Source of the DNA: Chryseobacterium sp. G0201
GTDB lineage: Bacteria > Bacteroidota > Bacteroidia > Flavobacteriales > Weeksellaceae
DNA length: 64,000 nt
Reading direction: 5' to 3'
Assembly: GCF_003815655.1 (NCBI RefSeq)
Contig: NZ_CP033917.1
Span: 3,162,001-3,226,000, forward strand
Below are positions 35,360 through 43,989 of the stretch, piece by piece (within the stretch, counting starts at the first letter, position 1; each line of letters begins with the position of its first letter). The notes under the pieces were generated by a model. It saw only the letters and a list, made by a program, of their open reading frames with translations. It searched no databases and was not told the DNA's origin. The position numbers were made by a program, and so were the translations under genes.

Positions 35360-35393
35360 TGAAAAAGAAAAACGCCCGAAAATTTCGGACGTT
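35360..35393 (-). terminator. Terminator of alaS
   Basis: On the minus strand AACGTCCGAAA pairs with TTTCGGGCGTT (one T-G pair), followed by a T-rich run, about 28 bases after the alaS stop codon. Confidence 0.82.
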
Positions 35394-35420
35394 CTTTATT
35401 TTATATTTAAATGAATTTAA

Positions 35421-38024
35421 TTAAATATTTAAAGCTTTCTGATAAGCATTTTCCAAACCATCAAGATTTTTTCCTCCAGCAGTTGCGAAACCTGGGTTTC
35501 CACCGCCTCCGCCTTGGATTTCTTTAGCTAACTCTTTAATAAGTGCGCCAGCCTGATAAATTCCGGCTAAATCATCTGAAACTCCAACGGTAATCATTGG
35601 TTTTCCGTCTGCGTCGGACAGGATAACCGTTATAGAAGTTGGAATTTCTTTCTTCAACTGGAAGACGATGTCTTTCACTGAACCAGCATCTAAAGAAGTT
35701 CTTTTCACTAAAAGTAATTTATCGCCTTTTTGCTCATAAGCACCTTTCCAGTCATCGATTTCGCCTTTTGCTTTTTCTTTTTTGAAAGCTTCTACTTCTG
35801 ATTTCAATGATGCATTTTCTTCGATTAATTTTTCGATCGAACGTACAACATCTTTAGATTTCAACAATTGAGAAAGCTCTGTAATTTGCTTTTCTAAACC
35901 TTTGAAATATTCATCAGATTTATCTCCTGAAATCGCTTCAATTCTTCTGATTCCTGCTGCTGCAGAACTTTCTGAAGTTAATTTGAAATGACCGATTTCG
36001 CTTGTATTTTTAACATGAGTTCCACCGCAAAGTTCTTTTGAACTTCCAAACTGGATCATTCTAACGCTGTCACCATATTTTTCACCAAACAAAGCCATTG
36101 CACCTTTGTCAATCGCTTCCTGAATCGGAATATTTCTAAATTCCTGTAAAGCAATACTTTCTTTAATCTTTGCATTAACCTTTTCTTCAACCAAAGCCAA
36201 TTCTTCCTCTGTCATTTTATTGAAATGAGAAAAGTCAAAACGAAGATACTCAGGACCAACGTAAGAACCTTTTTGTTCAACGTGAGTTCCTAAAACATCT
36301 CTTAAAGCTTCATGCAAAAGGTGAGTCACCGAGTGATTTGCTTGGGAGTTTTTTCTGTCGGTTGCATCTACTTTAGCATAGAAAACAGCACCTGCATCTT
36401 TCGGAAGACCATTGATTAAAGAAATAATCAATCCGTTTTCCTTTTTGGTTTCTAATACTTCGAAACTTTCTGTAGCGTTTTCAAGAACGCCTTTATCACC
36501 AACTTGTCCACCACCTTCAGGGTAGAAAGGAGAGTTGCTCAACACAACCTGATAAAATTCACCGTCTTTATTTTCTACTTTTCTGTATCTTGTAATGTAT
36601 GTTTCTGCTTCGATTTGGTCATAACCAACGAAGTTTTCCGGTTTTTCTTCTAAAGTTACCCAGTCGTACACTTTCTGAGCAGAATCAGCTTTTGAACGAA
36701 GTTTTTGCTTCTCCATTTCCGCTTTGAAACCTTCTTCATCGATGGTCAATCCTTTTTCCTCTGCAATAATTCTCGTTAAATCATCCGGGAAACCATAAGT
36801 ATCATATAATTCAAAAACTTCTTCGCTTGGTAAAACCTTCGACTTGCTTTCAATCGTTTGTTGAATTAATCTTTCAACTCTGATCAATCCGTTTTCAATT
36901 GTTTTTAAGAAAGATTCTTCTTCGCTTTTGATAACTTCTGTTACCAATTTTCCTTGTTTTACTAGTTCAGGGAAGAATTGTCCCATCTGATCTTTAAGAA
37001 CAGCAACTAATTCGAAAAGAAAAGGTTCTTTCATATCCAGGAATCTGTAAGAATAAGAAATAGCTCTTCTTAAAATTCTTCTGATCACGTAACCTGCCCC
37101 TCCGTTTGAAGGCAATTGTCCGTCTGCAATCGCAAAAGAAACCGCTCTGATGTGGTCTACCACAACACGGATGGCAATATCTTTTTCGTCTTCTAAAATT
37201 CCTGTATATTTTTTACCAGAAAGTTCTTCAACTTTAGAAATCAACGGAGTGAAAACATCGGTGTCATAATTGGAAGATTTCCCCTGAAGCGCCATACAAA
37301 GACGTTCGAAGCCCATTCCTGTATCAACGTGTTGTTGAGGAAGTTTTTCCAGTGATTTGTCAGCTTTTCTGTTGAATTCCATGAAAACCAAGTTCCAGAC
37401 TTCAACAACTTGTGGGTGGTCGTTATTTACCAATTCTAGCCCTGAAACTTTAGCTTTTTCTTCTTCTGATCTGATGTCAATATGAATTTCTGAACAAGGT
37501 CCGCAAGGTCCGCTTTCACCCATTTCCCAGAAATTATCTTTCTTATTTCCGTTGATAATTCTGTCTTCAGAAATATGAGATTTCCAGAAATCATAAGCAT
37601 CCTGATCTCTTTCAAGATTCTCAGAAGCGTCTCCTTCAAAAATGGTTACATATAAGTTCTCTTTTGGAATTCCGTAAACTTCCGTCAGCAATTCCCAGGC
37701 AAAAGCAATAGCATCTTTTTTAAAATAATCACCAAAAGACCAGTTTCCCAACATCTCAAACATGGTGTGGTGATAAGTATCTCTACCTACATCATCCAAG
37801 TCATTATGCTTCCCGGAAACTCTCAAACACTTCTGTGTATCGGCAATTCTTGGGGCGGTAGGCGTTTTGTAGCCTAAGAAAAAATCCTTGAACTGCGTCA
37901 TTCCGGAGTTGGAAAACATTAAAGTAGGGTCGTCTTTCAGCACAATTGGAGCCGAAGGAACGATAAGGTGGCCTTTACTTTTAAAATAATCTAAAAATTT
38001 TTGACGTATCTCTTGTGATGTCAT
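35421..38024 (-). CDS. alaS: Alanine-tRNA ligase
   Basis: Charges tRNA-Ala. The 867-residue protein has the class II catalytic core (about 1-240, with LMFSNSGMTQFKDFFLG and HHTMFEMLGNWSFGDYFK), the tRNA-recognition middle, the editing domain with the zinc motifs HSVTHLLH and CGGTHVKNT, and the C-terminal DHHA1 domain ending GGGGNPGFATAGGK. All domains are present, at the usual length. Monocistronic, with a TAAATTTG promoter element upstream and a terminator downstream. Confidence 0.97.
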   Translation of the reverse strand: MTSQEIRQKFLDYFKSKGHLIVPSAPIVLKDDPTLMFSNSGMTQFKDFFLGYKTPTAPRIADTQKCLRVSGKHNDLDDVGRDTYHHTMFEMLGNWSFGDYFKKDAIAFAWELLTEVYGIPKENLYVTIFEGDASENLERDQDAYDFWKSHISEDRIINGNKKDNFWEMGESGPCGPCSEIHIDIRSEEEKAKVSGLELVNNDHPQVVEVWNLVFMEFNRKADKSLEKLPQQHVDTGMGFERLCMALQGKSSNYDTDVFTPLISKVEELSGKKYTGILEDEKDIAIRVVVDHIRAVSFAIADGQLPSNGGAGYVIRRILRRAISYSYRFLDMKEPFLFELVAVLKDQMGQFFPELVKQGKLVTEVIKSEEESFLKTIENGLIRVERLIQQTIESKSKVLPSEEVFELYDTYGFPDDLTRIIAEEKGLTIDEEGFKAEMEKQKLRSKADSAQKVYDWVTLEEKPENFVGYDQIEAETYITRYRKVENKDGEFYQVVLSNSPFYPEGGGQVGDKGVLENATESFEVLETKKENGLIISLINGLPKDAGAVFYAKVDATDRKNSQANHSVTHLLHEALRDVLGTHVEQKGSYVGPEYLRFDFSHFNKMTEEELALVEEKVNAKIKESIALQEFRNIPIQEAIDKGAMALFGEKYGDSVRMIQFGSSKELCGGTHVKNTSEIGHFKLTSESSAAAGIRRIEAISGDKSDEYFKGLEKQITELSQLLKSKDVVRSIEKLIEENASLKSEVEAFKKEKAKGEIDDWKGAYEQKGDKLLLVKRTSLDAGSVKDIVFQLKKEIPTSITVILSDADGKPMITVGVSDDLAGIYQAGALIKELAKEIQGGGGGNPGFATAGGKNLDGLENAYQKALNI

Positions 38025-38068
38025 AATTATATATGTTGCTTTGCTTTTTACAAATTTTCGATAAGATG

Positions 38069-38076
38069 CAAATTTA
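38069..38076 (-). promoter_or_regulatory. Candidate alaS promoter (-7 element)
   Basis: TAAATTTG followed by C on the minus strand is an exact TAnnTTTG match, 45 bases before the ATG. No -33 TTG at the expected distance. Confidence 0.4.
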
Positions 38077-38139
38077 CTATTTTTAGGTGATTTAGTTTTA
38101 AATATTTAATACTTTTGGAAAGATTGTTTCAATAGTTTG

Positions 38140-38510
38140 AAACATTTTAAGGAGCTATTTCCCGCTTTCCGTTGCAATCTTTTTTTTCAAAAAAGGATTT
38201 TCTCTTCAATCGGGGCTAGGTTTGCAGTCATTCTTCTCAATATTAGAAGTAATAATTATCCGCAAACTTTGTCATCCTGGAAGGATCTCGACGGTCGGAA
38301 AACAAAGATTTCAATTTTGTTTTTTTTGAGATTGCTTTACTTCGACAGACTCAGTACAGGCTCGCTTCGCTCCTCGCAATGACCAAATGATTTAATGAAA
38401 ATTTTGCACTTTAAGATTTAACTTTCTATATTCGTTTTAATATTAAATAAAAACTCTCGCAGATTTTTAAAACTCAAACATCTGTGCCAATTTGTGCAAT
38501 CTGTGGGCAA
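38140..38510. repeat. Cluster of dispersed repeat fragments in a 503-base gap
   Basis: The gap between alaS and the sigma factor gene (38025-38527) holds no gene. It strings together several repeat-like pieces: an AAGGAGCTATTTCCCGC stretch, TTTGTCATCCTGGAAGGATC (38270-38290, shared with the palindrome at 55202-55319), a GC-rich CTCGCTTCGCTCCTCGCAAT segment, and a CTGTGCCAATTTGTGCAATC segment (38481-38510) that echoes 17660-17695. Such pieces are, from memory, frequent in Chryseobacterium intergenic DNA. Confidence 0.55.
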
Positions 38511-38527
38511 ATAATATTAAACAGTAA

Positions 38528-39082
38528 ATGACGAAAAACGAAACATTAAAAAGTTGGATTGAACAATACTCCGAATCTTTGTTGAAAAGAGCGGTTTATG
38601 TGCTTTCAGATAAAATAGAGGCGGAAGATATTGTTCAGGAGGTTTTTATTGCTGCTTTTTCGTCGTATGATTCTTTTGAAGGAAAAAGTAAACCTTTAAC
38701 TTGGCTGAATACGATTCTTAATAATAAAGTAGCTGATTTTTACAGAAAAAAATATAAATCTGAACCCGAAATCAGGCTTGACCATTTTTTTGATGAAACA
38801 GGCTCATGGAAAAATAATGATGTACTGAACGATTGGGATGCTACCAATAAAGAAACAGAGCTTTTGGATAATAATGATTTTAATAAAACATTGGAAGACT
38901 GTATCGAAGATTTGCCCTCCAGATGGAAGATTCCGATGAAGATGTATTATCTTCAAGAAAAGAAAGCACCGGAAGTAAGTCAGGAATTGAATATTTCTAC
39001 GACTAATCTATGGAAGATTCTGCAAAGAAGTAGAATGCAGCTCAGAGAATGTCTGGATTTTAACTGGTTTGCACAATCATAA
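38528..39082 (+). CDS. ECF-type RNA polymerase sigma factor
   Basis: A 184-residue sigma-70 family factor. Region 2 (about 12-80) shows SDKIEAEDIVQEVFIAAFSS and TWLNTILNNKVADFYR; region 4 (about 125-180) shows LPSRWKIPMKMYYLQEKKAPEVSQELNIS, interrupted here only by normal ECF variation, then TNLWKILQRSRMQLRECL. The gene just downstream encodes a small protein with a His-x3-Cys-x2-Cys motif, as in zinc-dependent anti-sigma factors, and then come DUF417 and MsrA-MsrB. This context suggests oxidant-triggered control (inference). Confidence 0.92.
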   Translation: MTKNETLKSWIEQYSESLLKRAVYVLSDKIEAEDIVQEVFIAAFSSYDSFEGKSKPLTWLNTILNNKVADFYRKKYKSEPEIRLDHFFDETGSWKNNDVLNDWDATNKETELLDNNDFNKTLEDCIEDLPSRWKIPMKMYYLQEKKAPEVSQELNISTTNLWKILQRSRMQLRECLDFNWFAQS

Positions 39083-39093
39083 AGAATAAGAAA

Positions 39094-39366
39094 ATGTTAA
39101 AAAAATTTATTCATATATTATTTTTACCATGTAGTGAAGCCACATTGCTCATGGAAAAAAGAAATGCCAATTCCATTTCTCCAAAAGAGAATTGGAAACT
39201 TTCCATGCATTTAATGATTTGTAAATGGTGCAAAGCGTATGAAAAGAAATTGAAAATTTTAGATGATATTTTAAAAATAAAACTTTTTCATAAAGAAGAA
39301 AATAAAATTAATGAATCTGATATTCAGTTGTTTAAAGATAAGATGTTTAAGAATTTAGATATTTAG
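39094..39366 (+). CDS. Probable zinc-binding anti-sigma factor
   Basis: A 90-residue soluble protein starting 11 bases after the sigma factor. It holds HLMICKWCK (near residue 48), the H-x3-C-x2-C arrangement of zinc-binding anti-sigma (ZAS) proteins, plus an earlier Cys in FLPCSEAT; oxidation of such a site typically releases the sigma factor. No membrane helix is visible. Family assignment rests on the motif and position; there is no similarity I can check. Confidence 0.72.
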   Translation: MLKKFIHILFLPCSEATLLMEKRNANSISPKENWKLSMHLMICKWCKAYEKKLKILDDILKIKLFHKEENKINESDIQLFKDKMFKNLDI

Positions 39367-39385
39367 AAAAAATAATGTCAGGATT

Positions 39386-39411
39386 TTGAAATTGTTCCGA
39401 CTATACTTTTG
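39386..39411 (+). promoter_or_regulatory. Candidate promoter for DUF417-msrAB
   Basis: TACTTTTG (39404-39411) is an exact TAnnTTTG match; a TTG lies 15 bases upstream (39386-39388), slightly close. This separate promoter splits the DUF417-msrAB pair from the sigma/anti-sigma pair; it could alternatively be read by the ECF sigma. Confidence 0.4.
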
Positions 39412-39446
39412 AAAATAACAAAGTATTAATTCAAAATCTTAAAAAA

Positions 39447-39896
39447 ATGGACGGAACATCATCAATCAACAAAGAATTACCAACGTACAAAACAGGTTAT
39501 TATATTTCGCTTTTCGGGACAGCTCTTATTTTGCTTTGGATCGGAATTTTCAAATTTACCCCCACCGAAGCTGCGGGAATAAAAAACCTTGTAGAAAACC
39601 ACTTCCTTACTTTTTACGTATATGATATCATGAGCGTTCAGGCAGTGTCAAATGCTATCGGAGCGATAGAAATTATCATTGCATTGCTACTCATATTTAG
39701 TGCGAAATTTGCATACTTACGAAGGTATGCAGCGATAGGAATGATCGTGACTTTCCTTACCACTTTGAGTTACTTATTTACAACTCCCGGAATTTGGAAA
39801 GTAGTGGACGGAATTCCTGTAACGGACTTTTTTATCCTAAAAGACCTGATGTTTTTAGGATTTGGATTAATGATACTTCAAAATGACAAAAAATGA
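39447..39896 (+). CDS. DUF417 membrane protein (RclC/YkgB-like)
   Basis: A 149-residue inner-membrane protein with four predicted helices (about 18-38, 70-88, 92-112, 128-146) and the family core [21 protein letters not shown] and PLVxNS-like region replaced by [10 protein letters not shown]. coli YkgB (RclC) belongs to this family and is part of a reactive-chlorine resistance operon. The downstream msrA-msrB gene overlaps by four bases (ATGA), so the two proteins are made together, which supports a role in oxidant defence. Confidence 0.85.
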   Translation: MDGTSSINKELPTYKTGYYISLFGTALILLWIGIFKFTPTEAAGIKNLVENHFLTFYVYDIMSVQAVSNAIGAIEIIIALLLIFSAKFAYLRRYAAIGMIVTFLTTLSYLFTTPGIWKVVDGIPVTDFFILKDLMFLGFGLMILQNDKK

Positions 39897-41020
39897 ATAA
39901 TAATAAAAAGATAAAAATGAGAAACATATTAGTATTGCTCGGGATGGTGCTGGGCATCGCAGTATTTGCGACAAGTTGCGGAGATTCTTTAAAAAAGAAA
40001 CCGATAGAAACTAAAAAAGATAATGAGACAGTTATGAACGACAAAAATTTAAAAGAAGTTTATTTTGCAGGCGGATGTTTTTGGGGAACAGAACATTTTT
40101 TTCAACAGGTTCGCGGAGTTGTAGGAACGGAAGTTGGTTATGCCAACGGAAAAACTCAAAATCCTACTTATGAAGAAGTGGTAAGTCATACAACAGGTTT
40201 TGCAGAAACTGTAAAAGTGAAATATGACCCTGAACAAGTTGATTTAAAACTATTAATTGATCTTTATTTCAAAACGATCGATCCTACAAGTCTGAACAAA
40301 CAGGGAAATGACAGAGGAGATCAGTACAGAACAGGGATTTATTCAACAGATAAAGATACTGAGGCTATTGTGAAAGAAGAAGTTCAAAAATTAGCTAAAA
40401 ATTATAGTAAGCCTCTAGTTGTAGAAACGATTCCGTTGAAAAATTTCTATAAAGCAGAAGATTATCACCAAGATTATTTGGATAAAAATCCGGGAGGATA
40501 TTGCCATATCGAGCCGGGACTTTTTGAAATGGCGAAAAATGCAAACCCTCTTCCAAAGAAAGATGCAAAACCAAAATATCAAAAAGAGGATAAAAAAGTT
40601 TTAAAAGAAAAACTAACGGCTGAACAATATAAAGTGACTCAGGAAAATGGTACTGAAATGCCTTTCAAAAACGAATATTGGGACGAAACCCGTGAAGGTA
40701 TTTATGTAGATATTACAACTGGCGAACCGTTATTTATTTCAACCGATAAGTTTGAATCAGGTTGTGGATGGCCAAGTTTTTCAAAACCGATCACTAAAAA
40801 ACTGATTGACGAAAAATTAGACACATCAGCCGGAATGGATAGAACAGAAGTGCGAAGCAAAACCGGAGATGCCCATTTAGGACACGTTTTCAATGACGGT
40901 CCGGCAGATAAAGGCGGACTTCGTTACTGTATCAACAGTGCTTCTCTAAAGTTTGTTCCTAAAGCGGAAATGGAGAAAAAAGGGTACGGAGAATATCTTT
41001 CTCTGTTAGATAAAAAATAA
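39893..41020 (+). CDS. msrAB: Bifunctional methionine sulfoxide reductase MsrA-MsrB, exported lipoprotein
   Basis: A 375-residue fusion that repairs both stereoisomers of oxidised methionine. The N-terminus has a lipoprotein signal ([16 protein letters not shown]), so the enzyme acts in the envelope. MsrA covers about 50-210 with the catalytic Cys in [12 protein letters not shown] and a later Cys in GGYCHIEPG. MsrB covers about 240-365 with SGCGWPSF and the catalytic Cys in [11 protein letters not shown]. The zinc CxxC pairs of many MsrB are not seen. It overlaps DUF417 by four bases and ends in a terminator. Electron donor is not encoded here. Confidence 0.94.
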   Translation: MNNNKKIKMRNILVLLGMVLGIAVFATSCGDSLKKKPIETKKDNETVMNDKNLKEVYFAGGCFWGTEHFFQQVRGVVGTEVGYANGKTQNPTYEEVVSHTTGFAETVKVKYDPEQVDLKLLIDLYFKTIDPTSLNKQGNDRGDQYRTGIYSTDKDTEAIVKEEVQKLAKNYSKPLVVETIPLKNFYKAEDYHQDYLDKNPGGYCHIEPGLFEMAKNANPLPKKDAKPKYQKEDKKVLKEKLTAEQYKVTQENGTEMPFKNEYWDETREGIYVDITTGEPLFISTDKFESGCGWPSFSKPITKKLIDEKLDTSAGMDRTEVRSKTGDAHLGHVFNDGPADKGGLRYCINSASLKFVPKAEMEKKGYGEYLSLLDKK

Positions 41021-41030
41021 TGCAAAAGGA

Positions 41031-41056
41031 AGGTTGTCGAAAGGCAACCTTTTTTA
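41031..41056 (+). terminator. Terminator of msrAB
   Basis: AAGGTTG pairs with CAACCTT around an eight-base loop, followed by TTTTTATTTT, about ten bases after the stop codon; it reaches the 3' end of the converging gene. Confidence 0.82.
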
Positions 41057-41725
41057 TTTTAAACTTAATTGAAATCTTTCTTTAATGCTTAACATGGAGA
41101 TGTTTAGAAATAATAAGAATCCGAAGATGATTATAAAAGCCCCTTTTGGAAGTTTAGAGATATTTTGAAAAAACGTTTTATAATATTCTCCGTTGATAAA
41201 ATCAGAAATTTTATCCATAACAGTTGGATCCCTATAATCAGTAAGATTATCATTACAGAGAAGACATTCATATTTAAATACCTTAGCATTTGGATCCTTA
41301 TAAATTACAGGTACAAAGAAATGTCCGGTTTTTTCTATATCTAAACCATAAGTTTCATGTCTAGCAATAGCCATATCATTTATTAAAGATGCAAAATCTC
41401 CGTAGGTACTGTTTTTATCTAAAATAAATTCAATTCCGGTATTTTTTTCATTTCTTTTTTGAAGTTTTTTAACTTCTGATACATAAAAAGCTGAATTTTC
41501 TTTAGCTTTATTGGATATAACTTTTATCTTTTTATATTTCCAATTTCTTATTGATTCAAATGAATTTTTTGAATTTATATCTCTTTCTGAGCTTAATTTT
41601 GTTGGAATTCCAAAATCCATAATATTGTAAACGGTTTTATCAATATGCGGACTTATATAATACCAAAACAAAATCGGAATAATAATAGCACTTATCAATC
41701 CCGGAAAATAATATATCTTTTTCAT
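41054..41725 (-). CDS. Membrane protein of unknown function, paralogue 1
   Basis: A 223-residue protein with an N-terminal helix (YYFPGLISAIIIPILFWYY) and a C-terminal helix (GAFIIIFGFLLFLNISML). The roughly 150 residues between are predicted outside the cytoplasm, with FILDKNSTYGDFASLINDM and a CLLCND cysteine pair. The 'hydrophobic strand, YxDF, helix' order recalls the periplasmic domain of ExbD/TolR, but this is only a weak resemblance. It is a tandem duplicate of the next gene, overlapping it by four bases (ATGA), and shares an exactly identical 59-base segment near the start. Confidence 0.7.
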   Translation of the reverse strand: MKKIYYFPGLISAIIIPILFWYYISPHIDKTVYNIMDFGIPTKLSSERDINSKNSFESIRNWKYKKIKVISNKAKENSAFYVSEVKKLQKRNEKNTGIEFILDKNSTYGDFASLINDMAIARHETYGLDIEKTGHFFVPVIYKDPNAKVFKYECLLCNDNLTDYRDPTVMDKISDFINGEYYKTFFQNISKLPKGAFIIIFGFLLFLNISMLSIKERFQLSLK

Positions 41726-42375
41726 ATGAATATTTTTCTGTTTATTTGAAATCTCTCTTTAATACTTAGCATTGATATGTTCATAAACAGTAAAAATCCG
41801 AAGATGATATAATAAGCTTGTTTAGGAAGGTCAAGCAGATATTTAATTCTTTCAAAACCTGTATAACTTTCTTTATATTTGAAATATTGCCAAACGACAC
41901 ACCCTGTAATTCCATCATATTTTTTTTCAATGGCATTTGGGGCGTTATACTCATGAATCGCAAAAAAATGATTAGTTTTTTCTACATCAACCCCATAGTT
42001 TTCTTGATCAGCCAGTTTCATAGCATCCATTAAAGCTATGAAGTCCTGATAATTATTTTTATCATCAATTACAAATTCAATTCCGGTTTCCTTCTCATTT
42101 TTTGCCTGTAGTTTTTTTAATTCTGAAACATAATATTGTTGATTTTGTAATGCAGTGTTAGGTTTTACGATAATCTTTTTATAGTTCCAATTTCTAAAAG
42201 ATTCAAAGGAGGAATTTGAATCTTTTATTCCTTTCTTTATTTTTGCAGGAAGCCCTAAATCCATGACAGTATAGGGTGGATGAACTCTCTGGCTTGCGTA
42301 ATACCAAAACAAAATCGGAATAATAATAGCACTTATCAATCCCGGAAAATAATATATTTTATTACTTTTTCTCAT
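41722..42375 (-). CDS. Membrane protein of unknown function, paralogue 2
   Basis: A 217-residue paralogue of the downstream gene, with the same plan: N-terminal helix YYFPGLISAIIIPILFWYY, a soluble middle (FVIDDKNNYQDFIALMDAMK, VDVEKTNHFFAI) and a C-terminal helix IIFGFLLFMNISMLSIKERF. The middle has diverged and only one of the later Cys positions is kept. The L,D-transpeptidase-like gene starts upstream (five bases separate them), so the three form one minus-strand unit, suggesting an envelope role. No family name is known to me. Confidence 0.7.
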   Translation of the reverse strand: MRKSNKIYYFPGLISAIIIPILFWYYASQRVHPPYTVMDLGLPAKIKKGIKDSNSSFESFRNWNYKKIIVKPNTALQNQQYYVSELKKLQAKNEKETGIEFVIDDKNNYQDFIALMDAMKLADQENYGVDVEKTNHFFAIHEYNAPNAIEKKYDGITGCVVWQYFKYKESYTGFERIKYLLDLPKQAYYIIFGFLLFMNISMLSIKERFQINRKIFI

Positions 42376-42379
42376 ATTT

Positions 42380-43054
42380 TTAATTATAAATCCACATCAA
42401 AACCGGCTTGGCAGAATTCTGCAATACAGGATCAATCTTTTTCAATGCATCATTAGAAACCGTCGGACAGCCCCAACCTTCAGGCGATCCTTTTGGAAAA
42501 ACTTCATCATTGCTCATTTTATCCCAAGAATGAAAAACAATCGTTCTTTTTAATGCATTATTATTCGTTTTTTCCAAGCCGTGCATCAAATATTTTACGT
42601 TAATTCCCCATTCACTTCTACCTCTTTCTCCAATTTTATATTTTCCTAAAGCTGAAAGGTGGCTTCCGTCTTCATTGCTGAAATCGGGCTTATCTTTTGA
42701 TTGATCCCAACTCCAGATATTGTTTCCGCATCCGTGGCCAACCAAATATTTCTGTGTAATTTTCTTTTGTTTAAAATCATAAATAAAGAATCGGTTAATT
42801 CCCGAATGTAAACTCATATCAATTAAGATACAAAACTCTGTATTAAACTTATTTTTCTTACAAAATTCAAGAGCTTCTTCTCCTTTTTTATCGGTTTTAT
42901 TGAGGTCAATTGCAGGTTTTGCAACAGGTTTTGGTTTTATAATTGAAGCTGTTTTTTTAACAAAATTTTCCGCTTTTTGATTACATGAGGTAATTACAAT
43001 TGATGATAATATTGAAAGTGTTGTTATTAAAAATAGAGGTAAGTTTTTCATCAT
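42380..43054 (-). CDS. Murein L,D-transpeptidase-like lipoprotein
   Basis: A 224-residue exported lipoprotein (signal LPLFLITTLSILSSIVITSC). The catalytic domain matches the YkuD-related 'L,D-transpeptidase catalytic domain family': LVGHGCGNNIW, HLSALGKYKIGERGRSEWG, TIVFHSWDKMSNDE and GSPEGWGCPTVSNDAL, where the His of FHSW and the Cys of WGCPTVS are the expected catalytic pair. It would act on peptidoglycan or attached lipoproteins in the periplasm. I place the start at ATG 43054; an upstream TTG is less likely. First gene of the unit with the two paralogues. Confidence 0.87.
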   Translation of the reverse strand: MMKNLPLFLITTLSILSSIVITSCNQKAENFVKKTASIIKPKPVAKPAIDLNKTDKKGEEALEFCKKNKFNTEFCILIDMSLHSGINRFFIYDFKQKKITQKYLVGHGCGNNIWSWDQSKDKPDFSNEDGSHLSALGKYKIGERGRSEWGINVKYLMHGLEKTNNNALKRTIVFHSWDKMSNDEVFPKGSPEGWGCPTVSNDALKKIDPVLQNSAKPVLMWIYN

Positions 43055-43081
43055 TAGCTTCAAAGAAAATTAAAATTAAAC

Positions 43082-43113
43082 AAAAAAAGTGATTCAAAAC
43101 ATGAACCACTTTA
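43082..43113 (-). terminator. Terminator of the ABC transporter operon
   Basis: On the minus strand AAAGTGGTTCA pairs with TTGAATCACTTT, followed by a T run, about 30 bases after the permease stop codon. Confidence 0.78.
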
Positions 43114-43143
43114 ATTTTATATAATGTAAAAGCTGGAATTGAC

Positions 43144-43989
43144 TTACCAATCTCTCTTTTTCAAGATCCAATAAGAACCGAATATGAAAATCACACACCA
43201 AACGATACAGGCAATTAAGCTTTCTGTAGGATAGGTGAATTCGTATTTTAATCCAATCATTTTGACCATATTCAATCTCATCATTGGATTAGGAATAAGG
43301 CTCGACATACTTTCTAAAGGAAGAAGATGAGTAAAGAAAAAATCATCTTTCATGATTTTCATTCTTTCTAATTCCTGAGTGCCACGAACTTTTTGAAAAA
43401 CTTCTACAGCCGTTAATATTCCTTCTACAATCCAATAAACGAAGAATCCAAGGAACACAAACATCGATTTTCTTAACAATATAGAAAGAAACATCAGGAA
43501 ACAAAAAAATGTAAAAAGCTTTACAAAATAGTTCCCAATAAAGAATATTTCCTTGAAAACCATCTCAGAATCTGTATTCTTAGAATAGGTATGACCTAAA
43601 AATAAGGTGATGATAAACACAAGAAGGGTAGAAACAATCGTAAAAACTGTAATTGTCAAAAGTTTTGAAGCAATAAATTCTTTTCTGCTAAGTCCATCAA
43701 TTGTGTTTTGCTTAAACATTCTGTTGCTGAATTCCTGTGAAATAGAAAATACAATGATTAGTCCCAAAAATATTTTCAATAAAGCAACAATATAAGTCGT
43801 AAAATTCCAGATTTCCGGAAAATTATATATTCCCTCTTGCTTTAAATTAATCGTAGCTCCAAAAACATCCAAATCTACAAGTCCGATAAAAAGCAATGCA
43901 ATCAAAATTGCAAAATACATGATGGTGAAAACCTTGAATGGTCTATAATTCAGATTTTTATAATATTCGAGTTTTAATAGTTTAAGCAT
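43144..43989 (-). CDS. ABC transporter permease (ABC-2 type)
   Basis: A 281-residue inner-membrane protein with six predicted helices (starting FKVFTIMYFAILIALLFIG) and the ABC-2 hallmark FSNRMFKQNTIDGLSRKEFIASK between helices 2 and 3. It overlaps the ATPase gene by eight bases and together they form an export-type transporter. The substrate is unknown; such pairs in Gram-negatives often export peptides, lipids or drugs. Confidence 0.88.
   Translation of the reverse strand: MLKLLKLEYYKNLNYRPFKVFTIMYFAILIALLFIGLVDLDVFGATINLKQEGIYNFPEIWNFTTYIVALLKIFLGLIIVFSISQEFSNRMFKQNTIDGLSRKEFIASKLLTITVFTIVSTLLVFIITLFLGHTYSKNTDSEMVFKEIFFIGNYFVKLFTFFCFLMFLSILLRKSMFVFLGFFVYWIVEGILTAVEVFQKVRGTQELERMKIMKDDFFFTHLLPLESMSSLIPNPMMRLNMVKMIGLKYEFTYPTESLIACIVWCVIFIFGSYWILKKRDW

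Noticed and set aside
38025-38527. An 81-residue plus-strand ORF in the alaS-sigma gap
   Set aside because: It runs through repeat fragments, has no conserved features and ends in a repeat. It is more likely non-coding.
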